This document shows positions 1 to 9,646 of a stretch of DNA of 64,000 bases, one piece after another; the stretch's first letter is position 1, and each line of letters begins with the position of its first letter. Origin of the DNA: Spirochaetia bacterium (GTDB lineage Bacteria; Spirochaetota; Spirochaetia; Treponematales; Treponemataceae). Location of the stretch: positions 59,150 to 123,149 of the forward strand of contig CAAGBC010000006.1 of assembly GCA_900767955.1 (NCBI GenBank), read 5' to 3'. The notes under the pieces are model-generated. The model saw nothing but the letters and a program-made list of their open reading frames with translations, was not told where the DNA came from and searched no databases. Position numbers and translations under genes: made by a program.

Positions 1-4
1 TTTT

Positions 5-730
5 TTAACAATTATTATTTATTTTGTAAAATTTTAATCTTCCGTTTGTGGAAGTATGTATTAGAAAATTTGCTTTGTTGTATACCCATAACATTATGTT
101 TATTTTGGAAAGTATAGTTTTTGGGATGTTTTTGTCTTGTATAAATAAATTTTTTATATCTTTTGATGAAAATTCTATTGGGCAATTTTGTGGCAATAGT
201 TTTAAATAATCTTGTTTGTTGTTAAATTGTATTGTTTGAATTATTTTATTTAATGATTTGTCTGTTTTTATCCAATCTTTCTTAAATCTTCGCTTTTTAT
301 TTTTTGATTGCACAGGGATGTTTGTTTTTAATCTGTATTCCGTTGATTCGATTAGTAAAATTTCTAAGTTTAAATTTTTGTTTAAAAGATATTTGTGTAT
401 TCCTTTTATTTTTTCAAAAAGATGGTAGATGTTTTCTTTTTTAGGACTTATTCGATTTGAAATTATTTGATTTTCGTATTTTGTAATTATTCTTTTTTGT
501 GTTGTTATTGGAATTACAATTTTAATTTTTATATTGTTTTTTATTGCATATTCGATTTTTGGAATAAGTTTTTCTATGCTTTGAGTTTGAATTTCGATTA
601 TTTCGTTTTTATCTGAAATTATATCAAAAATAAAACCGTCTTTTTTTACTTCGGTTTGGTATGAATTTTCAAGAGAATATAGTTTTTTTAGCGTTTTATG
701 AAGGGAACTTTCGTTGTAAGTGTTTATCAT
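5..730 (-). CDS. Unrecognised protein, possibly nuclease-like fold
   Basis: I do not recognise this protein of about 241 residues. It is rich in Lys, Ile and Asn and shows no signal peptide or membrane segment. Near residue 40 a hydrophobic strand ends in an acidic residue and is followed by a second strand reading IIEIQTQS; an Asp-strand-Glu-x-Gln pattern is seen in some PD-(D/E)xK-type nuclease folds, but this is a weak structural guess. A TTG start at 745 gives five more residues. I prefer the ATG at 730: neither start has a Shine-Dalgarno sequence, but a TATAGT box lies 6 nt before the ATG, so the message may be leaderless. It is divergent from mraZ and seems monocistronic. Confidence 0.6.
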   Translation of the reverse strand: MINTYNESSLHKTLKKLYSLENSYQTEVKKDGFIFDIISDKNEIIEIQTQSIEKLIPKIEYAIKNNIKIKIVIPITTQKRIITKYENQIISNRISPKKENIYHLFEKIKGIHKYLLNKNLNLEILLIESTEYRLKTNIPVQSKNKKRRFKKDWIKTDKSLNKIIQTIQFNNKQDYLKLLPQNCPIEFSSKDIKNLFIQDKNIPKTILSKINIMLWVYNKANFLIHTSTNGRLKFYKINNNC

Positions 731-803
731 TTTGATACTATACAAGTATATATAAAAATAAATTAATAAAAATTTATTTTACTATTTTCGGCAGTTTTAT
801 GTG

Positions 804-831
804 TTGACATTAGAATTTTTTACGATAAAAT
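804..831 (+). promoter_or_regulatory. Promoter of the mra/fts cluster
   Basis: TTGACA at 804-809 and TAAAAT at 826-831 are separated by 16 nt, a near-consensus housekeeping sigma promoter. The predicted transcript starts near 838, just upstream of the MraZ operator boxes. It would drive mraZ-rsmH-ftsL-murF-ftsW-ftsQ and probably the genes beyond. Confidence 0.7.
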
Positions 832-840
832 GGAGATTAA

Positions 841-875
841 GTGGGAAATTGTGGTAATAAGTGGTAGGTAGTGGA
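841..875 (+). promoter_or_regulatory. MraZ operator: four GTGG boxes at 10-bp period
   Basis: The boxes GTGGG (841), GTGGT (851), GTGGT (861) and GTGGA (871) are direct repeats, each separated by exactly 5 nt. MraZ is known to bind direct TGGG/GTGG-type repeats with 5-nt spacers in front of its own gene, so this is almost certainly the autoregulatory operator. It lies between the predicted transcription start and the preferred mraZ start codon. Confidence 0.8.
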
Positions 876-1319
876 GTGAATTTGCTTACAGGAGAGTATA
901 AAAATACATTGGACGAAAAGGGGCGTATATTGCTTCCTACAAAACTTCGTTCAGAATTAACATGTAATACTCTTGTTGTAACTCAGGCATTCGATCGCTG
1001 TTTATGGCTTTTTACCCCAGAAGAATGGAAAAATTTATCTTCAAAATTGATGGAGTCCGCTTCACCTTTTAATGAAAGAAATCGTCTTGTTTTGCGAAGA
1101 TTTATTGCACCAGCTCAGGAATTAGAGTTTGACCGTTCTGGGCGCTTATCAATCCCACAAGGGTTGCGAGAATATGCTTCTCTTTCTAAGGAATGTGTAA
1201 TTTTAGGTGTAGATAAATACTTAGAATTATGGGATGCAAATGCCTATCGTTCTTATTTGGAACAGACAGAAGATTCTTTCCTTGCAGCTGCAGAAGAATT
1301 AAAAACTATAAGTTTTTAA
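876..1319 (+). CDS. mraZ: Transcriptional regulator MraZ
   Basis: MraZ is the DNA-binding regulator at the head of division/cell wall clusters; it forms ring oligomers and represses its own operon. The protein has the usual two AbrB-like halves, each with the family's D-x-x/R-G-R signature: LDEKGRILLP near residue 12 and FDRSGRLSIP near residue 86. A longer frame begins at GTG 861, but that would put the operator boxes inside the gene. The GTG at 876, giving MNLLTGEY, matches the normal MraZ N-terminus and directly follows the fourth box. Length is about 147 residues, normal for the family. rsmH follows 22 nt after the stop codon. Confidence 0.93.
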   Translation: MNLLTGEYKNTLDEKGRILLPTKLRSELTCNTLVVTQAFDRCLWLFTPEEWKNLSSKLMESASPFNERNRLVLRRFIAPAQELEFDRSGRLSIPQGLREYASLSKECVILGVDKYLELWDANAYRSYLEQTEDSFLAAAEELKTISF

Positions 1320-1341
1320 ATTTTATTAAAAGGTGGGAATT

Positions 1342-2331
1342 GTGGAAATTATTCATACTCCAGTCTTGTTGGAAGAATGTTTAACATATCTTTCTCCAAT
1401 TGGTGAATCTTTTGAGCAAAATGCTTTTATGATTGATTCAACTTTAGGTGAAGGAGGGCATTCAAATTCTTTTTTATCAAAATTCCCAACTTTAAATGTA
1501 TTAGGACTTGATGCAGATTCTGTTATTCAAGCTAAGGCAAAAGAAAGACTTAGTGTTTATGGTGATAGAATGCATTTTTATAATGGATGGTTTAGCGATT
1601 TTTATGCAAATTATCCAAGTGATTTTCCAAAGCCAAATATAATTTTGTTTGATTTGGGAATTTCTGTTTTTCATTATGAACGATCAGGTCGCGGTTTTTC
1701 ATTTAGATATGATGAACCTTTGGATATGCGTCTTGATCCAAATTCTGGAAATGATTCTGCTTCTGATATTGTTAATAATATGCGTGAAGAAGAATTAGCA
1801 AACTTGATTTATCTTTATGGCGAAGAAAAATTAAGTAGACGTATTGCCAGTGCTATTGTAAAGGCTCGCCAGGGTGGGAAAATTGAGTCTTCAAAAGCTT
1901 TAGCAGATATTATTTATGAAGCGGTTCCTGCAAATTATCGACACGGACCTATTCATCCTGCTACAAGAACTTTTCAGGCTATACGAATTGCTGTTAATAG
2001 TGAATTAAGACGATTGCCTTTGTCATTGCATAATGCTTTTAACGCATTACAAGTTAATGGAAAAATGGGTGTAATTACATTTCATTCACTAGAAGACAGG
2101 ATTGTAAAAAATTATTTTAGAAATTTGGGTAAAAAATGTGTTTGCCCTGTTGAAGTTCCTGTGTGTAGATGCGGAGGAATTCAATGTGCGGATTTAATCA
2201 CAAGAAAACCTGTAGGACCTACTTCAAAAGAGGTGGAAGAAAATTCTCCATCAAGAAGTGCCAAATTGCGTGTTGTTAGAAAATTGCATGATGCAACTGA
2301 TTTTCATTTGTTAGGAGTTGAAGGATATTAA
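1342..2331 (+). CDS. rsmH: 16S rRNA (cytosine-1402 N4) methyltransferase RsmH
   Basis: RsmH (MraW) uses SAM to methylate N4 of C1402 in the decoding centre of 16S rRNA. The N-terminal HTPVLLEE and the SAM motif DSTLGEGGHS are diagnostic, as is the C-terminal TFHSLEDRIVK region. A cluster of Cys residues (KCVCPVEVPVCRCGG) lies in the usual insert. The frame is open from GTG 1333, but the Shine-Dalgarno AAGGTGG at about 1330-1336 sits correctly for the GTG at 1342. It follows mraZ and its stop codon overlaps the ftsL start (TAATG), pointing to translational coupling. Confidence 0.95.
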   Translation: MEIIHTPVLLEECLTYLSPIGESFEQNAFMIDSTLGEGGHSNSFLSKFPTLNVLGLDADSVIQAKAKERLSVYGDRMHFYNGWFSDFYANYPSDFPKPNIILFDLGISVFHYERSGRGFSFRYDEPLDMRLDPNSGNDSASDIVNNMREEELANLIYLYGEEKLSRRIASAIVKARQGGKIESSKALADIIYEAVPANYRHGPIHPATRTFQAIRIAVNSELRRLPLSLHNAFNALQVNGKMGVITFHSLEDRIVKNYFRNLGKKCVCPVEVPVCRCGGIQCADLITRKPVGPTSKEVEENSPSRSAKLRVVRKLHDATDFHLLGVEGY

Positions 2332-2630
2332 TGAGAGTATTTAAAAAAGAATTATTATCAAAAATTCTTACTTGTGTTCTTGCTATTTCAATTCCTTTGC
2401 TTTTATTGGTTTTAGGAATTCAGGCAAAAAATTATGCAGATCTTTCTAAAGAAGTGGCAGATTTAGAAAAAAAGCAGGAACAACTTGTTGAAGAAAATAA
2501 AAAACTTATAAGTGATATCAGTTTGCTTTCTAGTACTGATAGAATTGAAAAAATTGCAACTGAAGAATTAGGAATGCACAAAGCAGAAACTTCAGATATT
2601 GTTCGAGTTCAAATGGCAGGGGAAAAATAA
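2331..2630 (+). CDS. ftsL: FtsL-like septum protein
   Basis: This 99-residue protein has a short basic N-terminus, one membrane span (about residues 12-32) and a coiled coil (about 35-62, heptads rich in Leu, Glu and Lys). That is the architecture of FtsL/FtsB, bitopic proteins that bridge early and late divisome components and help activate FtsWI. The position between rsmH and the mur/fts genes is the canonical ftsL site. Sequence similarity in this family is low, so the name rests on size, topology and location. No ftsI follows it; murF comes next. Start and stop overlap neighbours by one base on both sides. Confidence 0.8.
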   Translation: MRVFKKELLSKILTCVLAISIPLLLLVLGIQAKNYADLSKEVADLEKKQEQLVEENKKLISDISLLSSTDRIEKIATEELGMHKAETSDIVRVQMAGEK

Positions 2631-4102
2631 TGAATTTAACTAATGAAGAAAGTTTATTGTCTCTAGAAAAAACTATTTCCTCTGTAAATGGAATTTATAT
2701 CGGTTCTGAAAATAATAAGAATTTGTTTTATTTTTCAAATGTTGTTACAGATAGTAGAAATGTTGTTGAAAATTCTTTATTTGTTCCATTAGTTGGAGAA
2801 TTTCAAAATGGACATATTTATGTTGACCAAGCTATTGAAAAAGGTGCAACAGTTATTTTTATTGATTCAAAGGAATATGAGTCTAATTCAAATAAATACA
2901 AAGAATTAACTGAAGAATGTAAAAATCTTTCTGTGATTGTTGTTGAAAATACATTATATGCTTTGCAAGCAATTGCAGAAACTTATGTTGAACAATTTCC
3001 AAATTTAATAAAAGTTGCAATTACAGGTTCAAGTGGAAAAACTACTACAAAAGAACTTGTGGTTTCTGTTTTAAAACAAAAATATAATGTTGTTTATACT
3101 CAAGGGAATTTTAATTCCGAAACAGGTTTGCCTTTGTCTGTTTTTAAAATTCGAAAGGAACATGAAGTTGGTGTTTTTGAAATGGGAATGAATCGCCAAG
3201 ATGAAATTGGTGAAATTTCAAAAGTTTTAAAACCTGAATATGCAATTATTACAAATATTGGTTCTGCTCATATAGGAATGTTAGGAAGTAGAGATAATAT
3301 TGCTATTGAAAAGAAAAAGGCCTTTACTTATGTTTCAAAAACTGGTGCTGTTTTTATTCCTGCTGAAGATGAATATTGTAATTTTTTGCAAAAAGATGTT
3401 TTAGGAAAAGTTGTTCTTTTTGGAGAAAATGTTCCTAGTGAAATAAGTCATGTTAAATATTTAGAAGATTGTGGATTGTCAGGTTCTGTTTTTTGTCTTG
3501 ATGGAATACAGATTAACTTAAAAATACCTGGAATTTATAACTATCGTAATGCATTGGCTAGTATTGCTCTTGCAAAGGAACTTGATTTAACTGCAGAAGA
3601 AATAAAAGCTGGAATTGAAAATTTATCTGGATTAAATAGTAGAATGGAATCTTCTGAATTAAATTTAAAAGGAAATATAAAAGTAAATTTAATTCGTGAT
3701 TGTTACAATGCAAATTTTGAATCAATGTCTAGTGTTATAAATTTTTGTGATTCATTGAGCAATGTTAATAAAAGAATTTATGTTCTTGGAGATATGCTTG
3801 AATTAGGTTCAGAATCTGATGAAATTCATTCAAAAATAGGTAAGCAAATTGCAGCAGGTCATTCTGATTATGTAATTTTTGTTGGCGAACAAATGGAAAA
3901 AGCTGCAAAAGTTGCAAAAGAAAATGGATATAAAAATTCTTTGTGTATTCCATTTGCAGATGATGATGCTATGTTGTTTGCTTCCCAATTTATTGTTGAT
4001 TGTGCTGAAGAAAATGATGTAATTTTGTTAAAAGGTTCAAGAGGTATTGCTTTAGAAAGAATTATTCCTCTTGTTGCTGATAGCGAGGCAAAAAATGAGT
4101 AG
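2630..4102 (+). CDS. murF: UDP-MurNAc-tripeptide-D-Ala-D-Ala ligase MurF
   Basis: MurF adds the D-Ala-D-Ala dipeptide to UDP-MurNAc-tripeptide in the cytoplasm, the last soluble step of peptidoglycan precursor synthesis. The three Mur ligase domains are visible: N-terminal UDP-binding part, central ATPase with GSSGKTTT at residues 133-140 and the FEMGMN motif, and a C-terminal domain with RDCYNANFESM. At 490 residues it is normal to slightly long. Its ATG overlaps the ftsL stop, and its own end overlaps the ftsW start by 8 nt. Confidence 0.95.
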   Translation: MNLTNEESLLSLEKTISSVNGIYIGSENNKNLFYFSNVVTDSRNVVENSLFVPLVGEFQNGHIYVDQAIEKGATVIFIDSKEYESNSNKYKELTEECKNLSVIVVENTLYALQAIAETYVEQFPNLIKVAITGSSGKTTTKELVVSVLKQKYNVVYTQGNFNSETGLPLSVFKIRKEHEVGVFEMGMNRQDEIGEISKVLKPEYAIITNIGSAHIGMLGSRDNIAIEKKKAFTYVSKTGAVFIPAEDEYCNFLQKDVLGKVVLFGENVPSEISHVKYLEDCGLSGSVFCLDGIQINLKIPGIYNYRNALASIALAKELDLTAEEIKAGIENLSGLNSRMESSELNLKGNIKVNLIRDCYNANFESMSSVINFCDSLSNVNKRIYVLGDMLELGSESDEIHSKIGKQIAAGHSDYVIFVGEQMEKAAKVAKENGYKNSLCIPFADDDAMLFASQFIVDCAEENDVILLKGSRGIALERIIPLVADSEAKNE

Positions 4103-5282
4103 TTATAAGTTTTTTGCTGATCGTTCCATTGAAAAATATCGCAAAAGTGATGTGGGCTTTTTAATCTGCGTTATTTTGCTTTGGGGACTTGGTTTGTTTT
4201 CTTTGTATTTTGTTTCTCAAAGTGCTGCTACAAGACTTTTTGATGATTCTTTATATTTTGTAAAACGCCAATTTATTTGTTCACTTATTGGATTTGTTGG
4301 ATTTACTTTTTTTGCTGCATTAAAAATTTCTGCAATTAGAAAATTACTTCCAGTTATTGTTATTGGAACAGCAATTTTGTGTCTTTTAACATTTATTCCT
4401 GGAATTTCGTTAGAAAAAAACGGTGCAAGACGATGGATAAAAATGCCATTTTCTTTTACATTGCAGCCTTCTGAATTAGTAAAATTTGCATTAATTTTAT
4501 TTCTTGCAAATTTATTTGATAAGCAGTCTTCTATTGAAAGATTGGAAGATAGATCTGTTTTGCCTTGTGTAATTGGTGTTTTGTTTTTTGTGGCACTTAT
4601 TTTAATGCAAAAAGATTTTTCAACATCGGTTTTTATTTTTGGTATCTGCCTTTTGATGTTCCTTGTTTCTGGAATGAAAGTTACTTGGTTAATACCTTTG
4701 TCAATATTAGCAATTCCAACAATGATTTTGCTTGTTACTCTTGAACCATATCGTGTGGAACGAATTATTGGTTTTTTAAAGCCAGAAGAAGGAATTCATA
4801 CTTTTAATTATCAAAGTAATGCTGCAAAGCGTGCAATTAGTGCTGGTGGATTTTGGGGAACAGGAATTGGAACATGTCTTGTTCAAAGTAATCGAATTCC
4901 AGAAGTTCAAGCTGACTATATTTTTGCAGGTTGGGCAGAGGCAATGGGGCTTATTGGCGTAATTGCTTATTTTGTTTTGTTAGGATTCTTTGCATGGAAA
5001 GGTATAAAAATTGCTTTAACATGTGAAAATAGATTTGCATCTTATGGAACTTTTGGTTGTGTAGCTGCAATAGTTTTGCAATCCTTAATGAATTGTGGAG
5101 TTGTTTGTGGAGCGTTGCCTTCTACAGGTATTCCACTACCGTTTTTTTCTTTAGGTGGTTCTTCAATTATCGTAACATTGTCAATGTGTGGTTTTGTGTT
5201 GAATGCATCTAGAGGAGATTTTGAAGATGAAATTAAAGCTGATGATTATATTCAGCTAAATACGATAAATGGGGTAATCTAA
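4095..5282 (+). CDS. ftsW: Peptidoglycan glycosyltransferase FtsW
   Basis: This SEDS-family polytopic membrane protein polymerises glycan strands at the septum. About ten hydrophobic segments are seen. Family motifs include KNGARRWIK, QPSEL.K and the C-terminal SLGGSS stretch after PSTGIPLPFFS. The frame is open from TTG 4071, but ATG 4095 follows GCGAGG at a good distance and gives a normal N-terminus; it overlaps murF by 8 nt. Length is about 395 residues. RodA is the close alternative, but the division-cluster location favours FtsW. Confidence 0.93.
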   Translation: MSSYKFFADRSIEKYRKSDVGFLICVILLWGLGLFSLYFVSQSAATRLFDDSLYFVKRQFICSLIGFVGFTFFAALKISAIRKLLPVIVIGTAILCLLTFIPGISLEKNGARRWIKMPFSFTLQPSELVKFALILFLANLFDKQSSIERLEDRSVLPCVIGVLFFVALILMQKDFSTSVFIFGICLLMFLVSGMKVTWLIPLSILAIPTMILLVTLEPYRVERIIGFLKPEEGIHTFNYQSNAAKRAISAGGFWGTGIGTCLVQSNRIPEVQADYIFAGWAEAMGLIGVIAYFVLLGFFAWKGIKIALTCENRFASYGTFGCVAAIVLQSLMNCGVVCGALPSTGIPLPFFSLGGSSIIVTLSMCGFVLNASRGDFEDEIKADDYIQLNTINGVI

Positions 5283-6113
5283 GTGAGTGATTTTAGCGTT
5301 CAATTCGATGATACTGAGGTATTAGATTTTTCAAAAAGTACAAACAAGAGTAAGGATACTGATAAATTAACAAAAACTGTAAAAATAATTTTTGTTGTTT
5401 TATTATTTGTTTTTATCTCTGAATTAATTTTATATAAATGTGTGCTCCCATGCCGAAAAACTCCAAATGTGTTGTTTACAGGTCAAGAAAATTACACAAC
5501 TTCTGAACTAATTTCATATCTTGCACCAATGAGAACTTCAAATTGGTTTGACTTTGATGCAGAAGTTGCTGTTTCTATTTTGGCGTCAGTTGCTGGAATT
5601 GATTCTGTAAAAGTAAAAAAACATTTTCCTAATAAAATATATATCAATATAAAAGAACGAGAATCTGTTGCTATGACATTTATTAACACAAATGGCAGAT
5701 GTAATGTTTTGCATATAGACGAAAGTGGTGTTTTATTTCCTGCAAAACTTAATTCTAATTTAAATGATAAAGCACTCCCAATAATTTCTGGTTTGCCAGT
5801 AGAATATTTAAATGAAGGTATGAGAATTCCTTCTAAATATAGACCATTGATTACTCAAATTAATACAATTTCTAGTGAAAATAAAAAATATTTTGAAACA
5901 ATTTCTGAAATTTGCGTTGTTCCAAAGGAATATGGAAATTATGAACTTGTTCTTATTCCTGCAAAATCAAAAATTCGTGTTTTAACTGATAGAACATTGA
6001 ATGAAGAATCATTAAGATATATGATGGTTGTTCTTGATGTTGTAGGAAAAATCGATTCTGATGTTTCAGAAATTGATTTAAGATACGGTTCTGTTTCGTA
6101 CAGAAAACACTAA
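5283..6113 (+). CDS. ftsQ: Cell division protein FtsQ/DivIB
   Basis: A bitopic protein with one membrane span at about residues 32-52, followed by a POTRA-like region (about 55-130: LFTGQENYTTSELISYL, then VKKHFPNKIYINIKERE) and a FtsQ-type beta domain. FtsQ links FtsL/FtsB to the divisome in the periplasm. The start is a GTG immediately after the ftsW stop codon, with GGGG about 10 nt upstream. It sits between ftsW and ftsA, the standard location. Sequence similarity to FtsQ is modest; the POTRA pattern and synteny carry the call. Confidence 0.88.
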   Translation: MSDFSVQFDDTEVLDFSKSTNKSKDTDKLTKTVKIIFVVLLFVFISELILYKCVLPCRKTPNVLFTGQENYTTSELISYLAPMRTSNWFDFDAEVAVSILASVAGIDSVKVKKHFPNKIYINIKERESVAMTFINTNGRCNVLHIDESGVLFPAKLNSNLNDKALPIISGLPVEYLNEGMRIPSKYRPLITQINTISSENKKYFETISEICVVPKEYGNYELVLIPAKSKIRVLTDRTLNEESLRYMMVVLDVVGKIDSDVSEIDLRYGSVSYRKH

Positions 6114-6142
6114 AAACTATTAGAGATGGGTGGGCATTTAAA

Positions 6143-7378
6143 ATGGTTGTAGGACTTGATATAGGTACAAGCAATATTCGTGTTGCTATTGGTGAAGTAA
6201 ACGAATCTGGAGCAGTTGAAATTGTTGGGACTGCTTGTAAAAAATCTGTTGGCTTAAAAGACGGTGTTATAGTTAATATAGAAGCTGCAATGAATTGTAT
6301 TCGTGAAACAATTGAAGCTGCGGAACAAAATGCAGGAATGGAAGTTACTTCATGTATTACTTCTATTGGTGGTTCACAGATTGAAGGAATTAATTCTAAA
6401 GGTGTTGTTGCAGTTAGTTCAGCAGGAAAAGCTCATAAAGAAATTCGTCAAGATGATGTAAATCGTGTTTTAGATGCTGCTTGTGCTGTTCAAATTCCAA
6501 TGGATAAAGAAACACTTCATGTTATTCCACAGCATTATATTGTTGATGGCGTTGCTGGAATTAAAAATCCGATTGATCGCTTAGGTGTTCGTTTGGAAGC
6601 TGAAGTTCATATTATTACTTCTTCAAAAACTATAATTCAAAATGTAAATACTTGTATACAAAGAGCAAATTATATGTTGGGTGGGGTTATGTTAAAAACT
6701 CTTGCTTCAACAAAAGCTGTTGTTCACGAAGATGAATTAGATTTAGGTTCAATAATTATTGACTTAGGGGCAGGTACAACAGATATTCTTGTTGTTATTA
6801 ATGGAGCTCCTGTTTGTACAGCATCTATTCCTGTTGGAGGAAATTTAGTTACAAATGATATTCATCTTGTAAAAGGAATTCCGTTGGAAGATGCTGAGCG
6901 CATAAAAATTAATCATGGTTGTTGTTGGTTGCCTAACGCAGAAACTGATATGTCTGTAATTATTCCTGGCGTAGGTGGAAGACCTCCAGAGGAATCTTCA
7001 CAAGAAGAATTGTGTCAAATTATTATGCCTCGTATGGAAGAAATCTTTACAATGGTAAGAGATACAATCATTAATAAAACTAATATTTCCCAATTGTCAG
7101 GAAATATTATTCTTGTTGGTGGTGGTGCAAATATGAACGGTGTTGTTGAACTTGTTCAAGAAGTTTTTGGAACATCTTCAGTTCGTATTGGTATTCCAGA
7201 ATATATGGGTGGAGTTGTAGAAAATTATCGCAATCCTGAATGGTCAACAGCGGTAGGTTTGATTGTTGCAAATCGCAATGGAACTACTGTTCGTACAACT
7301 TCTAAACGCAAATCAAAGAACTTTGATTCAAAAAATAAAAAATCAGTTTTTAAAGAATTGATGAAAAAGTTATTTTAG
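6143..7378 (+). CDS. ftsA: Cell division protein FtsA
   Basis: FtsA is the actin-like ATPase that tethers FtsZ to the membrane. ATP-binding motifs are clear: VVGLDIGTSNIRVAIGE at the N-terminus, IIDLGAGTTDILV centrally and LVGGGANMNGV near the C-terminus. The last residues (VFKELMKKLF) form the expected amphipathic membrane-targeting helix. The Shine-Dalgarno stretch GATGGGTGGG lies 7-8 nt before the ATG. The 411-residue length is typical. It precedes ftsZ with a 40-nt gap. Confidence 0.96.
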   Translation: MVVGLDIGTSNIRVAIGEVNESGAVEIVGTACKKSVGLKDGVIVNIEAAMNCIRETIEAAEQNAGMEVTSCITSIGGSQIEGINSKGVVAVSSAGKAHKEIRQDDVNRVLDAACAVQIPMDKETLHVIPQHYIVDGVAGIKNPIDRLGVRLEAEVHIITSSKTIIQNVNTCIQRANYMLGGVMLKTLASTKAVVHEDELDLGSIIIDLGAGTTDILVVINGAPVCTASIPVGGNLVTNDIHLVKGIPLEDAERIKINHGCCWLPNAETDMSVIIPGVGGRPPEESSQEELCQIIMPRMEEIFTMVRDTIINKTNISQLSGNIILVGGGANMNGVVELVQEVFGTSSVRIGIPEYMGGVVENYRNPEWSTAVGLIVANRNGTTVRTTSKRKSKNFDSKNKKSVFKELMKKLF

Positions 7379-7418
7379 TGTTAATATAATTTAGGGTGAA
7401 ATTAAACAGGGGAATTTA

Positions 7419-8735
7419 ATGGATATTGAAGTTTTAAGTACACAAGGTTCAGATGTAAGTGATGTGAGCCCAACTGTTATTAAAGTTATTGGTTGTGGCG
7501 GTGGTGGTTCAAATGCTGTTAATCGCATGATTGAATCAAAAATTGAAAATGTTGAATTTATTGTATTGAATACAGATATGCAAGCATTGAGATCTTCTCG
7601 TGCGGAACATAGAATTGCAATTGGTCAAAAAGTTACTAATGGATTGGGTGCTGGTGGAAAGCCTATTATTGGTGAAAAATCTGCGCTTGAAGATAAAGAA
7701 ACAATTGCAAATCTTTTAAAAGGCGCAAACATGGTTTTTGTTACTGCAGGAATGGGAGGTGGAACAGGAACTGGTTCTGCACCTGTTGTTGCTAAAATTT
7801 CAAAGGAAATGGGTGCTTTAACAGTTGGTATTGTTACAACTCCTTTTGAATTTGAAGGCCCTGTTCGAATGAGACAAGCTCAAGAAGGAATTAAAAAATT
7901 ACGTGAAAACGTTGACTCTTTAATTGTTATTCCAAATCAACAGTTGTTAAAAGTTGTAGATAAAAAAGCATCTGCAACAGAAGCTTTCTTGTTTGCTGAC
8001 AATGTTTTAAGACATGCAGTTGAAGGCGTTTCTAGTATTATTACAAAACCAGGTGTTATTAATACAGACTTTGCTGATGTTCGTTCTGCTATGGAATGTC
8101 AAGGCGATGCAATACTGGGAATTGGTTATGGTTCTGGTGAAAACCGCGCTGTTGATGCTGCTACAGCTGCAATAAATAATCCTATGCTTGAAGATTGCCA
8201 TATTGATGGAGCAAAATATATTCTTGTTAATATTTGTTCTAGTGAAGATTTGGCTATTTCTGAAACAAACGAAATTTCAAAAATTGTTACAGCTTCTGCA
8301 GATAAAGATTATGAATTATTCTTAGGTCTTGTAATTGATCCATCTATGGGTGAAAAAATTAGTGTAACTGTAATTGCTACTGGTTTTAATGCAGAAAATA
8401 AAGAAGAAAAAGTTGAAGTCGATTATCAAGAAGAAAAAGAAGAAGTTGTAGTTCCTTCTAATGTAGTTGATTCTGATGAATTTTCTAAACTTCTTACAGG
8501 TAGCGTTTCTTCTTCAAAGCCAAGTAATTTAGAATTATTTGACAGTGTTTCTGTTCAAGATGAAGAAAAAAATAAAACTGATAATGTAAAAGGTTCTTTG
8601 GGAGATGCAATTCTTAATAAAAAAACATTTTCTCAAAATCCTCCAGTAAATTTTAATTCTTCTGATATAAATCAACCAGCTTGCTGGAGACAGCGTGAAG
8701 GACTTAGTAGAACAATCAACTTCCGTAAAGACTAA
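7419..8735 (+). CDS. ftsZ: Cell division GTPase FtsZ
   Basis: FtsZ is the tubulin-like GTPase that forms the Z ring. The GTP-binding loop GGGTGTGS is at residues 113-120, preceded by [14 protein letters not shown], and the T7-loop region around NTDFADV is intact. A variable acidic linker (about 320-410) ends in the C-terminal tail RTINFRKD, which differs from the common LDIPxFLR peptide. The 3' end overlaps the start of the xer gene by 41 nt in another frame. Confidence 0.97.
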   Translation: MDIEVLSTQGSDVSDVSPTVIKVIGCGGGGSNAVNRMIESKIENVEFIVLNTDMQALRSSRAEHRIAIGQKVTNGLGAGGKPIIGEKSALEDKETIANLLKGANMVFVTAGMGGGTGTGSAPVVAKISKEMGALTVGIVTTPFEFEGPVRMRQAQEGIKKLRENVDSLIVIPNQQLLKVVDKKASATEAFLFADNVLRHAVEGVSSIITKPGVINTDFADVRSAMECQGDAILGIGYGSGENRAVDAATAAINNPMLEDCHIDGAKYILVNICSSEDLAISETNEISKIVTASADKDYELFLGLVIDPSMGEKISVTVIATGFNAENKEEKVEVDYQEEKEEVVVPSNVVDSDEFSKLLTGSVSSSKPSNLELFDSVSVQDEEKNKTDNVKGSLGDAILNKKTFSQNPPVNFNSSDINQPACWRQREGLSRTINFRKD

Positions 8736-9624
8736 AATAAATAATTTTCTTTCACAATTTTATACGGATTTATTGCTAGTAGAACGATTATCAAAAAATA
8801 CTGCAGAAACGTATAAAATTTCGATTGAAATTTTTCTGAATTGGTGTTCGGCAGAAAAAATAAAATTGTCGGATATTACAATTCAGAATCTTATGTATTA
8901 TTTGATTTGGCGAAAGACAAATAATTGTTCCTCTCTTACAATTTCTAAAGAAATTTCTGCACTTCGTTCATTCGGTAGTTTTTTACAAAGACAAAATATT
9001 TGGGCCGAAAATCTAGCATTGTTATTAGATAGACCAAAAGCATCAAAAGCTCTTCCAAAAGTATTATCAATTGATAGTGTAAACAAATTACTTAGCGTTA
9101 TTGATACTTCAACTCCTTTGGGAAAACGAGATGCAGCTTTGTTTGAATTAATTTATTCTTGTGGATTACGCATTAGTGAAGTTTGTGGTTTGTTAATGGA
9201 AAATTTGCATATGAACGAGCAAATTATTATGGTTCACGGAAAAGGTGATAAAGAACGAATTGTTCCATTTGGCGAAACTGCAAAAGAAAAACTACAAGTG
9301 TATTTAGAAGAAGCAAGGCCTCTACTTGTAAAAAATAAAACAATTGCTAATGTTTTTGTGAATTATCAAGGAAATCCTATTTCTAGGAAGGGCGTTTGGA
9401 AAAATTTTCAAGAATTAGAAGCTTTATCTGGTGTTTCTTCAAAAGTTCATACATTGCGACATTCTTTTGCAACTCATTTACTTTCTGGTGGCGCTGATTT
9501 GCGTTCTGTTCAGGAATTGCTGGGGCATTCTGATTTGGCTACAACACAAATTTATACACATATTGACGATAAGCAACTTTCTCAATACCATAAAATATAC
9601 TTTCCAGGTCATAAAAAAAAATGA
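8695..9624 (+). CDS. xerD: Tyrosine recombinase, XerC/XerD type (first copy)
   Basis: Chromosome dimer resolution recombinase. The N-terminal SAM-like domain (about 14-110) is followed by the catalytic domain with a complete set of active residues: R159 (SCGLRISEV), K183 (GKGDKERIV), H252 and R255 (HTLRHSFAT), H278 (GHSDL) and nucleophile Y287 (YTHI). Start at GTG 8695 lies inside ftsZ; no better downstream start exists before the conserved SAM-like domain. A second Xer protein is encoded at 13554-14486, so the two likely form the heteromeric pair. Which is XerC and which XerD cannot be decided by eye; the symbol is tentative. Confidence 0.85.
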   Translation: MKDLVEQSTSVKTKINNFLSQFYTDLLLVERLSKNTAETYKISIEIFLNWCSAEKIKLSDITIQNLMYYLIWRKTNNCSSLTISKEISALRSFGSFLQRQNIWAENLALLLDRPKASKALPKVLSIDSVNKLLSVIDTSTPLGKRDAALFELIYSCGLRISEVCGLLMENLHMNEQIIMVHGKGDKERIVPFGETAKEKLQVYLEEARPLLVKNKTIANVFVNYQGNPISRKGVWKNFQELEALSGVSSKVHTLRHSFATHLLSGGADLRSVQELLGHSDLATTQIYTHIDDKQLSQYHKIYFPGHKKK

Positions 9625-9646
9625 TATATTTTTATTTGGAGGAAAT

